Assembly: GCA_012729455.1 (NCBI GenBank)
Contig: JAAYDC010000021.1
Span: forward strand, 1-42,306
Source: Chloroflexota bacterium
GTDB taxonomy: Bacteria > Chloroflexota > Anaerolineae > UBA1429
Direction: 5' to 3'
Length of the DNA stretch: 42,306 bases
Each line of letters opens with the position of its first letter. The stretch's first letter is position 1. This document shows, one piece after another, positions 33,165-41,747 of this stretch. The translations under genes were made by a program, and so were the position numbers. The notes beneath the pieces were generated by a model, which was given only the letters and a program-made list of their open reading frames with translations, searched no databases and was not told the origin of the DNA.

Positions 33165-33983
33165 ATGGATTCGTTTCCGATGACTGCCATCGGCGGGGAG
33201 CCGATCTCGCGCATGATCGCCGGCTCGAACTGGTTCCGCGGATACTCGCATTATTCGTCCGCCAAGGACAAGTGGATCCGCGAGTACATGACTCTTGAGC
33301 TCATCACCGAGGTGTTGTGCGTGTTTGCGTGCAACGGCATCAACGCTTACATCGCCATGCCGGATGACCAAACAAAAGAAGTGCTGCGCCGTGTCAAGGA
33401 AGAGACCGGCGTGACAATGCACCTGATCGCCACCCCAAGCGGTGAGCACATCGACGACCTGCTGCCCGGCATCGAAGCCAGCGCCGAAGCAGGCGCGCGC
33501 TTTTGCCTACCGCACCAGCACTGGACGGACGGCAACCTGGTAGCCAACGAGCAGCGCATAATCGGCATTGAACAGGCTACCCGCCGCATCCGCGAGTTGG
33601 GCATGATCCCGGGCCTCTCCACCCATCGCCCTGAGACGGTGGTGATATGCGACAAGGCCGGTTATGACGTCGAAACTTATATACAGATTTATAACGCCAT
33701 CGGTTTCTTGTGCCAGGTGGAGACGGACTGGATCGAGCGCGTGATCAATAATTCACCCAAGCCGATCATCTGCATCAAGCCTCTGGCAGGCGGACGCATC
33801 CTGCCGCCTACCGGTTTATCGTTCGTGTATCACTCAATCAAGCCGATCGACACCATCTGCATCGGCACGCTCAGCGTGGGCGAGGCCGAAGACGATATCC
33901 GCATCGCGCGCGGCCTCCTGGCTGGCTCGGCCGTGCAGGCGCGCGAGCTGCAATACTCGCGCAGCAAGAAATCACTTACCTGA
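33165..33983 (+). CDS. Unknown TIM-barrel-like protein
   Basis: 272-aa soluble protein that I cannot name. Alternating strands and helices with PGLSTHRPETVVICDKAGYD, then KPIICIKPLAGGRILPPTGL and a final IDTICIGTLSVGEAEDDIRI resemble the last strands of a (beta/alpha)8 barrel; the GTLS/GEAED part may bind phosphate. It starts with the conserved-looking IGGEPISRMIAGSNWFRGYS, a form also seen at the start of aldo/keto reductase-like proteins (goal: a fixed-start catalytic barrel), but the catalytic Tyr/Lys set is not clear. AAGGAG precedes the ATG by about 9 bases. Gaps of 12 and 10 bases tie it to its neighbours. Confidence 0.75.
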   Translation: MDSFPMTAIGGEPISRMIAGSNWFRGYSHYSSAKDKWIREYMTLELITEVLCVFACNGINAYIAMPDDQTKEVLRRVKEETGVTMHLIATPSGEHIDDLLPGIEASAEAGARFCLPHQHWTDGNLVANEQRIIGIEQATRRIRELGMIPGLSTHRPETVVICDKAGYDVETYIQIYNAIGFLCQVETDWIERVINNSPKPIICIKPLAGGRILPPTGLSFVYHSIKPIDTICIGTLSVGEAEDDIRIARGLLAGSAVQARELQYSRSKKSLT

Positions 33984-33993
33984 GGAGGCTGAC

Positions 33994-34506
33994 ATGCAGC
34001 GTCAATCTGTACCTTATGATTACCAGCTCGTTGAAAACCTCAAACTGTTGATGAACCCAGGGTTGTTGCTGGTCTCGAGCAAGCCTGACGGCACGTCGAA
34101 TGTGATGACGATCGGCTGGGCGACAGTGGGGATCATCTGGGGCAAGCCGATCTTTCAGGCCTGGGTGCGGCCCTCGCGGTACACCTACCAATTCATCGAA
34201 GCCTCGCAGGTTTTTACCGTCAACGTGCCGTCGCCCAAGCTGCGCAAGTGGACGGCGATCTGCGGCACCAAGAGCGGTCGCGATATCGACAAGTTCAAGG
34301 ATTACAACATTGCCACATCGCCGGCCCTGCACGTACCGACGATCACGATCGACCAGTGCCCGATGGTCTACGAGTGCCGCGTGGTGCACCATAACGACGT
34401 CATCCCAGCGCACCTCTCGGACGAAATCGAAACCAGCGCCTACGGTGGTAATGACTATCACCGCATCTATTTCGGCGAGATCCTCGGCACCTACGCTGCC
34501 CAATAG
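33994..34506 (+). CDS. Flavin reductase-like FMN-binding split-barrel protein
   Basis: 170-aa protein of the flavin reductase domain family: PGLLLVSSKPDGTSNVMTIG and WATVGIIWGKPIFQAWVRPS, followed by the typical TVNVPS and CGTKSGRDIDKF segments and a C-terminal ECRVVHHNDV and YHRIYFGEIL. Such proteins bind FMN and reduce free flavin or act directly on small substrates. GAGGAGG lies about 6 bases before the ATG. Last gene of the DegT operon; a strong bidirectional terminator follows. Confidence 0.9.
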   Translation: MQRQSVPYDYQLVENLKLLMNPGLLLVSSKPDGTSNVMTIGWATVGIIWGKPIFQAWVRPSRYTYQFIEASQVFTVNVPSPKLRKWTAICGTKSGRDIDKFKDYNIATSPALHVPTITIDQCPMVYECRVVHHNDVIPAHLSDEIETSAYGGNDYHRIYFGEILGTYAAQ

Positions 34507-34526
34507 CACCAACCCTCGCATTACAG

Positions 34527-34560
34527 AAAACGGCAGGCCCGTAGGGGGCCTGCCGTTTTT
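34527..34560. terminator. Bidirectional intrinsic terminator
   Basis: AAAACGGCAGGCCC, short GTAG loop, GGGGCCTGCCGTTTTT. The plus strand ends in TTTTTAT and the minus strand in TTTTC, so it stops both the DegT operon (+) and the glycosidase-like operon (-). Confidence 0.9.
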
Positions 34561-34576
34561 ATATGCCTCGAGGGGC

Positions 34577-35761
34577 TTACTTGCTCAGGCGCATCAGGCG
34601 GCCATCAGCAGGGGCCAGCCAAAAGGCGACCGTCATGCCATCTTCGTAGCGCTTGAAGGCATCCACACCCTGGTCACGCGCGATGGCGCGCAGTTCGCCC
34701 GTGGAGCGGGCGACTTCGTGCAGGCTTCCTAGCTGGGTACGCAGTTTCAGCGTGACCCAGACCGCGCGCTCGCGGCATTTGTTCACCACCATAAGCCAGG
34801 GGTTGCCCTCTTCATCGGCAAACTCGCCCAGCAACAGGTTGTTGTTCGAGTTGCCCACTTCGGCCACCAGCCCGCAGCCGCAAAAGGCCTCGGTGCCGGC
34901 TGGCGCGCAGCCGGTGTGCTGCACGCTGGTGCTTTTCAAGCCGACCAACCACTTGCCCAAAGCCTGGACTTCCAGGTTGATCTGACGAATGATGTCGTAT
35001 TTCGGCGTCTTGATGCCATAGATGCTGATCGGCCCGTTGCGATAGTTCTCGACATCCGGCGTCACATAGGTAAAGTAAGCGATCGCCTTGGCGCCATAGG
35101 CCAGGCTGGTATAAGCCTGCCAGCGCATATCCGCTGCAGATGGGTCGCGGTAGCTAAAGTGCGGTGTCGCCAAGAAGATGTTCATAAAGGGCACATCGGC
35201 CTTGAGCGCCGCCGCCCGGATCGACTCCAGGTTCGGGAAATACTGCGGTCGGTCTCCATCTTCCATCAGAGAATAGTTATCGTAGGAGAGCAACTCGGGC
35301 TTGACGATCTCGAGGTAGGTCTCAAGGTGGCGGTCGTAACTGATTGTCCCGAGCTGGTCGGCCGCAGCATAGTTGGGAAACAGGTTGATGTAGGCGATAT
35401 GTGCCGGGTCAGCCACCTTGAATGCTGCCACGATCTCTCCAAGCGCCTCAAAGCGGTCCAGGCCAGGCTCGTCAGTGATGAAATACCCCCACAGTGCAGG
35501 ATGATCCTTGTAGGCCGCGGTGATGTCCGCTACCACATCCTTCCAACCGGCTTTGGCCGTCATCGACCAGTTTACTTTGGAGTTGAGCACCATGCCCTGA
35601 ATGCCCAGCTCAGCCATCCAATCCAGCACCTGGCGGCCCTCTTCGACACTCTCAGCACTGAAAGGCGCCACCGTATAGCCACCCTCCGCGACTTCTTTCC
35701 AGGCTTCGTACGTGTTTTTAGGTTGCACCCAAAAGCTGATCGGGAAGCGTTCCAGTTTCAT
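34577..35761 (-). CDS. TIM-barrel glycoside hydrolase-like protein
   Basis: 394-aa protein. Residues 1-~300 form a TIM barrel with a probable acid/base Glu (E98) in WGYFITDEPG, after which YINLFPNYAAADQLG and YFTYVTPD are other barrel-strand motifs; ~310-394 form a small beta domain. The layout recalls the GH42/clan-A type but the protein is much shorter than GH42 and has no signal peptide. Family and substrate cannot be given. GGAGA lies 6 bases before the ATG. It is a tandem paralogue of the next gene upstream (16-base gap), with clearly shared motifs over the whole length. Last gene of a minus-strand operon. Confidence 0.8.
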   Translation of the reverse strand: MKLERFPISFWVQPKNTYEAWKEVAEGGYTVAPFSAESVEEGRQVLDWMAELGIQGMVLNSKVNWSMTAKAGWKDVVADITAAYKDHPALWGYFITDEPGLDRFEALGEIVAAFKVADPAHIAYINLFPNYAAADQLGTISYDRHLETYLEIVKPELLSYDNYSLMEDGDRPQYFPNLESIRAAALKADVPFMNIFLATPHFSYRDPSAADMRWQAYTSLAYGAKAIAYFTYVTPDVENYRNGPISIYGIKTPKYDIIRQINLEVQALGKWLVGLKSTSVQHTGCAPAGTEAFCGCGLVAEVGNSNNNLLLGEFADEEGNPWLMVVNKCRERAVWVTLKLRTQLGSLHEVARSTGELRAIARDQGVDAFKRYEDGMTVAFWLAPADGRLMRLSK

Positions 35762-35777
35762 ATTCTCTCCTTTATGT

Positions 35778-36948
35778 CTAATATAGCCGCATCAGGCGCC
35801 CATCGGCTGGCGCCAGCCAAAAGCGCACAACCATGCCATCTTCATAGCCAAACGCCGCATTGACACCCTGGTCGCGCGCGATCGGGCGCAGCTGACCGCT
35901 CGAACGAGACACCTCGGCGATCTGTTTATACGGCGTACGCAGTCTGAGGGTGATAAAAGCCGAGGCGCTGCGGTCGGTGTTGGCCACCATGACCCACGGC
36001 TCGCCATCCTGGCTCTCGAACTCACCCACTACCACACTGCCGCCAGATACCTCCGCCACAATGCCCTCGCCATCCAACAGTCTGGCACCGATAGGAGCTT
36101 CCGGCCAGTGCGCCACCCGGGTAGAGGTGAGCTTGTTCAACCACGGTCCAAGAGCCTGCATCTCCAGGTTGAGCTGCTGGATCACCTTGAACATGGGTGT
36201 GCGCGCGCCATATTTATCGATCGGCCCCTCGCGGAACGAGGCATCGTCGTGGGTCCAATAGGTATAGTAGGCCAATGCCTGGCCGCCGTAGGCGAGCGTG
36301 GTATAAACGCCATAACGCAGATCGGCCAGTGTCGGGTCACGATAGTTGAACAGCGCGCATGAGAGGATGATCTGCCAGAAAGGAATTCCCGCGCGCAACG
36401 CTTCTTCACGAACGATCTCGAGGTTTTCGAAATAGATCGGGAACTCGTGGGTCTCGAAAAAAGGCATAGTGGTCATAGCTGAGATAGACCGATTTGACCA
36501 CTTCGCAGAAGCGGCGCACATGCCGGCGGTATTCCACGGTGCCCAGCCGATCGTTGCTGGCATAGTTCGGGAATAGGTTGATGTAGGGCACCGAACTCGG
36601 ATCCTGCTCCAGCAACAGGGCATGGATCGCTCCGAGCTGCTCAAAAAGCGGATAGCCGGGCTCATCGGTGATGTAATAGCCCCACAGAGCCGGGTGTCCG
36701 CGGTAGTCTGCCACAGCCGCCTTGACCTCATCCTGCCAGCCGTCGTGGGCATCCACCGCGCCCGTGATGCGCGGATCAATCAGCATGGCCTTGAGGCCAG
36801 TCTGAGCGCATAGATCGAGCACTGCCATCCCCTCGGTAGCCGTTTGAGCCTCGGAGGCAGCCAGCGTAAAGTCGCATTCGGCCAGCTCCTGGTAGCGCTC
36901 GAGTGTGGCGGGCGGATCGTGCCAGAAACTGATGATAAAGGGTTCCAT
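35778..36948 (-). pseudogene. Paralogous TIM-barrel glycosidase-like gene with one frameshift
   Basis: The paralogue of the 34577 gene, split into two frames. The first part (36948 to about 36460) encodes HPALWGYYITDEPG and YINLFPNYASNDRLG; the second continues with ETHEFPIYFENLEIVREEAL to the normal end DGRLMRLY at 35778. The break lies in a run of six A (36457-36462, T6 on the coding strand): removing one base gives AFFETHEFP, in line with the paralogue, and a product of 389 aa. Both parts are otherwise intact, so this is a recent mutation, a sequencing error in the homopolymer, or slippage. AGGAGG-CAAGC-ATG supports the start, 9 bases after the lyase gene. Confidence 0.8.
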
Positions 36949-36957
36949 GCTTGCCTC

Positions 36958-37905
36958 CTAGGCCAGCCGTCCGCGCATCGGGTCACCGGCAGGGCCATGC
37001 TTAGCTTTGCGCTGCACCAGCTCAAACAAACCGGCGGCTTCCAGCTGAACGCGCAGGTCTTCGGCGGCATCGCCCTCGATACGCGGTAAGGGCGGCATGC
37101 AAAAGCCAACCTCATAGCCCAGCCAGTGCAGCAGCACCTTGGTCGCGGCGATTGCCCCGGGCGGCAGCAGGCGGTGGATCAGCTGTGTGGCAGCCCACTG
37201 CAATTTGCGTGCCTGCTCGACCTCGCCGACGCGGTACGATTCGTAGATATCGATATACAGCCGCGGCATAAAGTTATAGGTCGTGCCAATGGCGCCATCA
37301 GCCCCTAATGCCAGGCACGGCAAAAAGAGCTCGTCGGGGCCAGAGAAGACGTTGACGCGCTCCGGGTCGCGCATCGCCATCAGCCTGGTAAACGAATACA
37401 AGTCCTGCGAGGTGTACTTGAATCCGGCCACCCCATCCATGGCGCATAGCTCGAGCAGCTGCTCGGGAGCCATCGGTGTGCCGGTAGCGCCGGGGATATA
37501 GTAGATATAGAGCGGAACGCTGGCAGCATCGGTAATCGCCTGGTAATGGGCTTTTACGGCGCTAAAGGGCACGCTATAGTAAAAGGGCGGCACTGCACTG
37601 ATGGCATCCGCGCCGATCAGGCTGGCATGCTGGGCCAGACCGACCGCCTGGTCGGTGTTGACCGCCCCAACGTGTACGATCACGGGCACGCGCCCGGCTA
37701 CCACACCCAGAGCGACCTCGGTCATGGTGCGGCGCACTTCAGGCAGCAAGATCACACCCTCACCTGTCCCGCCACAAACATACAGGCCGCTGATACCGCT
37801 GGCGATCAGATCATTGATCAGTTTAGCGGTGGCTGCTTCATTCACCTGGTGTTCGTCTGTCAAGGGTGTGACAAGGGCCGGCCAGATTCCGGTATAGTGG
37901 GGCAT
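36958..37905 (-). CDS. Dihydrodipicolinate synthase / N-acetylneuraminate lyase family aldolase
   Basis: 315-aa class I aldolase-type lyase. Key features: GGTGEG near residues 45-50, the Tyr of YIYYIPGATG (Y135/Y136) and the Schiff-base K163 in AGFKYTS, followed by SGPDELFLPCLALGADGAIG. The wording YYIPGATG is closer to N-acetylneuraminate or keto-sugar-acid lyases than to true DHDPS (YNVPGRT), and the neighbours are glycosidase-like, so cleavage of a 2-keto-3-deoxy acid or sialic acid is more likely than lysine synthesis. AAAAGGAG lies 6 bases before the ATG. First gene of an operon with the two paralogous glycosidase-like genes. Confidence 0.9.
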   Translation of the reverse strand: MPHYTGIWPALVTPLTDEHQVNEAATAKLINDLIASGISGLYVCGGTGEGVILLPEVRRTMTEVALGVVAGRVPVIVHVGAVNTDQAVGLAQHASLIGADAISAVPPFYYSVPFSAVKAHYQAITDAASVPLYIYYIPGATGTPMAPEQLLELCAMDGVAGFKYTSQDLYSFTRLMAMRDPERVNVFSGPDELFLPCLALGADGAIGTTYNFMPRLYIDIYESYRVGEVEQARKLQWAATQLIHRLLPPGAIAATKVLLHWLGYEVGFCMPPLPRIEGDAAEDLRVQLEAAGLFELVQRKAKHGPAGDPMRGRLA

Positions 37906-37934
37906 GTAAAACTCCTTTTAAGTAAACTGTTCTC

Positions 37935-37962
37935 ATCTTAACCGCGATAGGGTGAGTGTCAA
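37935..37962 (-). promoter_or_regulatory. Promoter of the lyase-glycosidase operon
   Basis: Minus strand: TTGACA (37962-37957), 16-base spacer, TAAGAT (37940-37935). The perfect -35 box and short leader to ATG 37905 make it a good candidate. Confidence 0.65.
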
Positions 37963-37986
37963 GCGCCTCGCGGAGCGCCGAGTAGC

Positions 37987-38015
37987 TTGCCGGTGGAGCC
38001 ACAGTACACTACAAT
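37987..38015 (+). promoter_or_regulatory. Promoter of the PPK2 operon
   Basis: TTGCCG (37987-37992), 17-base spacer, TACAAT (38010-38015), 26 bases before ATG 38042, divergent from the lyase operon promoter. Confidence 0.6.
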
Positions 38016-38041
38016 GCGTAGGATCACTGTAAAGGAGCAAT

Positions 38042-38845
38042 ATGAAAACAGAGTGGTATCTGGTAAAGCCTGGTAAAAAGATGAGTCTGGCTGATTATGA
38101 CGCCAACGATAACGGCAAACTCGAAAAAGACGAGACCAACGAAAAGCTGCTAAAGCTCAAGCAGGAGCTCAATCTGCTGCAGACGCAGCTATACGCCGAT
38201 AGATGCTATGCTCTGCTGATCATCCTGCAGGGAATGGACACCTCGGGTAAAGACGGCGTCTGTAAGCAGGTGGTCAGCGCCTTTAACCCGCAGGGCGTGC
38301 AGATCACGTCCTTTAAAGTGCCGACGGCAATCGAGATGGCTCACGACTTTACCTGGCGCGTGCACCGGGTGGTGCCGCCGCACGGGATGGTCGGCATCTT
38401 TAACCGCTCGCATTACGAGGATGTGCTGGTACAGCGCGTGGAGAATATCGTGCCCAAGGAAGTGTGGTCCAAGCGCTACCGCACGATCAACGACTTTGAA
38501 AAGATGCTCACCGACAACCGTGTGATCCTCTGCAAATTCTACCTGCACATCGACCAGGAGGAGCAACGCCTGAGACTGCAGGACCGTCTGGAAGACCCCA
38601 CCGAGCACTGGAAGTTTAACATTAGCGACCTGAAGGCGCGCGCCAAGTGGGACGAGTACCGCAAGGCTTACGAAGCTGCCCTGATGCGCTGCAGCACCGA
38701 CGAGGCCCCTTGGTACGTCATCCCAGCCAACCGTAAGTGGTTCCGCAACTATCTCATAGCTTCGATCTTGAAGGAACGCCTGCAGGCCCTCGACCTGCGC
38801 TGGCCGCCCCTCGAAGACGGCACCGTCGGTATCACCATCGAATAA
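38042..38845 (+). CDS. ppk2: Polyphosphate kinase 2 family protein
   Basis: 267-aa PPK2-family P-loop kinase, which transfers phosphate between polyphosphate and nucleotides. Walker A is QGMDTSGKDG near residues 63-72, Walker B NRSHYEDVL near 121-129, followed by the lid with RYRTINDFEKML and KFYLHIDQEEQ, and the C-terminal DEAPWYVIPANRKWFRN. Length is that of a one-domain PPK2. Residues 20-31 (DANDNGKLEKDE) match every key position of an EF-hand calcium loop. AAGGAG lies 5 bases before the ATG. It leads an operon with two sugar-enzyme genes (14- and 13-base gaps), so polyphosphate could supply nucleotide triphosphate for that pathway; this is inference. Confidence 0.92.
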   Translation: MKTEWYLVKPGKKMSLADYDANDNGKLEKDETNEKLLKLKQELNLLQTQLYADRCYALLIILQGMDTSGKDGVCKQVVSAFNPQGVQITSFKVPTAIEMAHDFTWRVHRVVPPHGMVGIFNRSHYEDVLVQRVENIVPKEVWSKRYRTINDFEKMLTDNRVILCKFYLHIDQEEQRLRLQDRLEDPTEHWKFNISDLKARAKWDEYRKAYEAALMRCSTDEAPWYVIPANRKWFRNYLIASILKERLQALDLRWPPLEDGTVGITIE

Positions 38846-38859
38846 CGAAAGGAATGACC

Positions 38860-40530
38860 ATGACGCTCAAATATCGTGTTGCAATTGTCGGAAGCCCCTC
38901 AGAACCGCACATGCCCTGGACGCCCGAGGTGCTCGAAAAGTTAAAAGCACTCGGCTTTAATGCGACACAGCTCAACATCGGCTGGGGTTGGCGCCCGGCT
39001 GACGAACCGCTCAATATGGAGGACGTCGTCGAGCTGTCCCCCGAAGACGCTGCTGCCTGGCCGGCACCAGTCCCGCCGAAATCCAACCAGGACCCCGCGC
39101 GCGTGGCAGAGCGCCATGCGCAGCTCAAAGAACGCATCAAAATGTGCCAGGATGCTGGCTTGCGCTCGATCTTTCACTTTGGAGCACCCTATAACAGCTA
39201 CTATGGTTATGCCGGTAAACCGCTGCCCAACTGTACGCTGGACGGGCTGACGATACCGCGCCAGATCGCGCTGATCAAGGCATTTGCCAAGGAATATCCT
39301 GGCGTCGATGACCTGTTCGTATATACCTTTGACCAGGACGCCTGGCTGTGCGACGAGTTCGGCAACTGTGCCAACTGCCGAGGTGTGCCGCTGCATCAGC
39401 GCGCGGCCGATTTCGTCAACCAGATCGCCGCTGCCTGGCACGCGATCAACCCGCAGGGGCGCCTATGGTGGGAGCCCTGGGAACTCTCGGCTGGGCAGGT
39501 CTACAAGGCCATCGAACTGCTCGACCCGAATACCGTGGGACTTTCGATCCACTCCAACGTGGCTGAGGTGATGGCGGCCCTTCCGGTCGACCGCTGGTTC
39601 AAGAACACTGCTTTCCTGGCCAGCGAACGCGGTATCCCCGTGCTGGGCGAGCACTGGCTGGGCGCCGGCAGCGAAGAGCTCGAGTTCTTCTTTCACCTGC
39701 AGTACCCGCTGGTAACCTGGCGTGCGCTTCAAGCCATGGCAGCCGTAAAGGGCATCCGCGGCATCAAGGAATACTATGGGCTCATGCCCAACCGTGAGGA
39801 CCCCAACCTGCGCGCCACGGGTCTCTTTTTCAACAATCCCGAGCTGAGCGAAGAGGCCATGCTTGAGGAGCTGGCAAAGCCGTATGGCGCCATGGCCGAC
39901 GAGATGATCCGCTACTGGCGCTTGTCATCCACTGCCATCGAGATGATCCCCTGGGATATTTCCTGGTTTATGCGAGAGATCCAGCGCTCCAACCCGGCAC
40001 ATACCCTTGACGCGGCCTTTACGCGCGGGCAGCAGGTGCGCACACCCAGTTGGGAATCCACCCGCCGCGCCATCTTTATGAAGACCGATTCCGAGCAGCC
40101 CGATCCCTACCTGCTGGAAGATATCCAGCTGCGCTGCGAGCTGGCGGCCGGCTATGTACTCCAGGCGCTGACAATCGGCAAGCGCATCGCGCCGGATATC
40201 CGCGAGGATTGGCGTCCGGTCTTTTACGCTGCGCTGGCTGAACAGGATGGCGTGCGCCGCCGCCTGTTGGCGTATGTCTACCATCTGCGCCAAACCAACC
40301 TGGCCGACATCATGCGCAAGTATCGCGCCGAGGGGCAAGAGGTGCCGTCAGTGTTGACCGATGAGCTGGTGGCACTCCTGCGCGCTGACCAGGTGAACCG
40401 CGCCGACGACGAACCGATCGCGACCGCGCTGGAGCTCCTGGGCCGCGATATTGATGCCTTCCTGGCCAAATACTATCAAGTAGTGCCCGACAATATCTCG
40501 TTGGGATACTTTACGCTCACCTCGCGCTGA
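38860..40530 (+). CDS. Unknown TIM-barrel (glycosidase-like) protein
   Basis: 556-aa soluble protein not assigned to a family with certainty. The N-terminal half reads like a TIM barrel: PEVLEKLKALGFNATQLNIG, HFGAPYNSYYGYAG, DLFVYTFDQDAWLCDEFG and GRLWWEPWELSAGQ. Acidic and aromatic residues at strand ends suggest sugar binding. A C-x6-C-x2-C motif (LCDEFGNCANCRG) follows the DQDAW strand, as in some GH67/GH20-like and DUF4838-type proteins. The C-terminal third is helical. Start at 38860 because AAAGGA lies 6 bases before it; the nearby ATG 38854 directly abuts that site. Between PPK2 and a GH43 gene in one operon. Confidence 0.75.
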   Translation: MTLKYRVAIVGSPSEPHMPWTPEVLEKLKALGFNATQLNIGWGWRPADEPLNMEDVVELSPEDAAAWPAPVPPKSNQDPARVAERHAQLKERIKMCQDAGLRSIFHFGAPYNSYYGYAGKPLPNCTLDGLTIPRQIALIKAFAKEYPGVDDLFVYTFDQDAWLCDEFGNCANCRGVPLHQRAADFVNQIAAAWHAINPQGRLWWEPWELSAGQVYKAIELLDPNTVGLSIHSNVAEVMAALPVDRWFKNTAFLASERGIPVLGEHWLGAGSEELEFFFHLQYPLVTWRALQAMAAVKGIRGIKEYYGLMPNREDPNLRATGLFFNNPELSEEAMLEELAKPYGAMADEMIRYWRLSSTAIEMIPWDISWFMREIQRSNPAHTLDAAFTRGQQVRTPSWESTRRAIFMKTDSEQPDPYLLEDIQLRCELAAGYVLQALTIGKRIAPDIREDWRPVFYAALAEQDGVRRRLLAYVYHLRQTNLADIMRKYRAEGQEVPSVLTDELVALLRADQVNRADDEPIATALELLGRDIDAFLAKYYQVVPDNISLGYFTLTSR

Positions 40531-40543
40531 GGAAAGGAGACCT

Positions 40544-41647
40544 GTGGCATACGATGCGATATATCCCGGCCGTCCATGGCTCGATACCAATGGCAGGCGC
40601 ATCCAGGCGCATGGCGGTTCGCTGTTTGCAGCTGGCGACACGGTGTACTGGTACGGCGAAAACAAAGAACGCAGCCTGCCCGGCAGCGGCATCTGGCACT
40701 GGGGCGTGCGCTGTTACAGTTCCAAGGACCTGTATAACTGGGAAGACCTAGGGCTGATCATCCCGCCCTTGCCAGATGAACCCGGCTCGCCGCTGCATCC
40801 GGCCAGCTTTTTAGACCGCCCGCATATCATTTACAACGAAAAGACGAGCAAATACGTGGCCTGGCTCAAGATCATGCAGCCCGATGGCGGTCAGAGCGAG
40901 ACAGTACTGACGGCTGACACGTTTACCGGACCCTACACCATCGTCAAGCGCGACCTGAAACCGCTCGGGATGAATGCTGGCGACCTGGACCTGGTGGTGG
41001 ACTGCGCTACTGGCAAGGCCTATTACTATTTCGAAAAGGTGCACACCGAGCTCATCTGCGCCGAGTTGACTGACGATTATACGGACGTCTCCGGGGTTTA
41101 CTCGTCGCACTTTCCGCTCGGGCAGCCGCCCTTTGTGCGCGAGGCGCCGGCACATTTTACCCGCGGCGGCAAGCACTATCTGTTCACCTCTGGCACGACC
41201 GGGTATCATCCTAACCCTACGATGGTGGCCATGGCGGATGACTGGCACGGTCCGTGGGTGGATCTGGGTGACCCGCATATCGACGACCCGAGCCGCACCT
41301 CGTTCAACACCCAGATCTCTTCGGTCTTTAAGGTGCCGTGGAAAAAGGACCTCTACATTACCATCGGGGATCGTTGGATCGCAGACCTGGCTGAAAGAGC
41401 AGGCGATGCCTATGGCAACGGCCGGCAGTACGAGCTGGTTGCAGAACTGTTTGAGCGTATGTTCAAGCCGGGCCCCAATACCGCGCACGGCCCTGCCGAC
41501 TTGTCCTATGAGATGAAGCGCGCCGCTTCGACACTGGAGAATATCAACACCTCGATCGCCGATTATGTTTGGCTGCCGGTCGAGTTCGAGGGCGACAAGC
41601 CCGTGCTGCGTTGGCAGGATAGCTGGCGGCTTGAGGATTACGAGTAA
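40544..41647 (+). CDS. GH43-family glycosidase (galactanase/arabinosidase-like)
   Basis: 367-aa five-bladed beta-propeller glycosidase of family GH43. The N-terminal PWLDTNGRRIQAHGGSLF followed by TVYWYGEN resembles the subfamilies that contain exo-beta-1,3-galactanases. The middle has RPHIIYNEKTSKYVAWLKI and NAGDLDLVVDCATGKAYYYF (pKa-modulating Asp blade), then REAPAHFTRGGKHYLFTSGT with the candidate acid Glu in REAP. The C-terminal blade holds TSFNTQISSVFKV. No signal peptide, so it acts inside the cell. The start is GTG 40544, with AAAGGAG 5 bases upstream. Last gene of the PPK2 operon; a strong hairpin follows. Confidence 0.85.
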   Translation: MAYDAIYPGRPWLDTNGRRIQAHGGSLFAAGDTVYWYGENKERSLPGSGIWHWGVRCYSSKDLYNWEDLGLIIPPLPDEPGSPLHPASFLDRPHIIYNEKTSKYVAWLKIMQPDGGQSETVLTADTFTGPYTIVKRDLKPLGMNAGDLDLVVDCATGKAYYYFEKVHTELICAELTDDYTDVSGVYSSHFPLGQPPFVREAPAHFTRGGKHYLFTSGTTGYHPNPTMVAMADDWHGPWVDLGDPHIDDPSRTSFNTQISSVFKVPWKKDLYITIGDRWIADLAERAGDAYGNGRQYELVAELFERMFKPGPNTAHGPADLSYEMKRAASTLENINTSIADYVWLPVEFEGDKPVLRWQDSWRLEDYE

Positions 41648-41662
41648 TCGCGTGGTGACACC

Positions 41663-41706
41663 GCCTGCCTCAGCACTTACGTGAATCGGGTTGAGCTGAG
41701 GCGGGC
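41663..41706 (+). terminator. Terminator-like hairpin
   Basis: Twelve-base-pair stem built on the perfect arms GCCTCAGC (41667-41674) and GCTGAGGC (41695-41702), 15 bases after the GH43 stop codon. The loop is 20 bases and only a short TTT follows, so strength is uncertain. Confidence 0.5.
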
Positions 41707-41747
41707 ACCCCCTTTCAGTCACCTTGGGTTGATGTATGGGGGATCCT

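Noticed and set aside
36448-36470. Programmed ribosomal frameshifting in the glycosidase paralogue
   Set aside because: No stimulatory pseudoknot or conserved slippery heptamer stands out, and the intact tandem paralogue needs no frameshift; mutation or sequence error is simpler.
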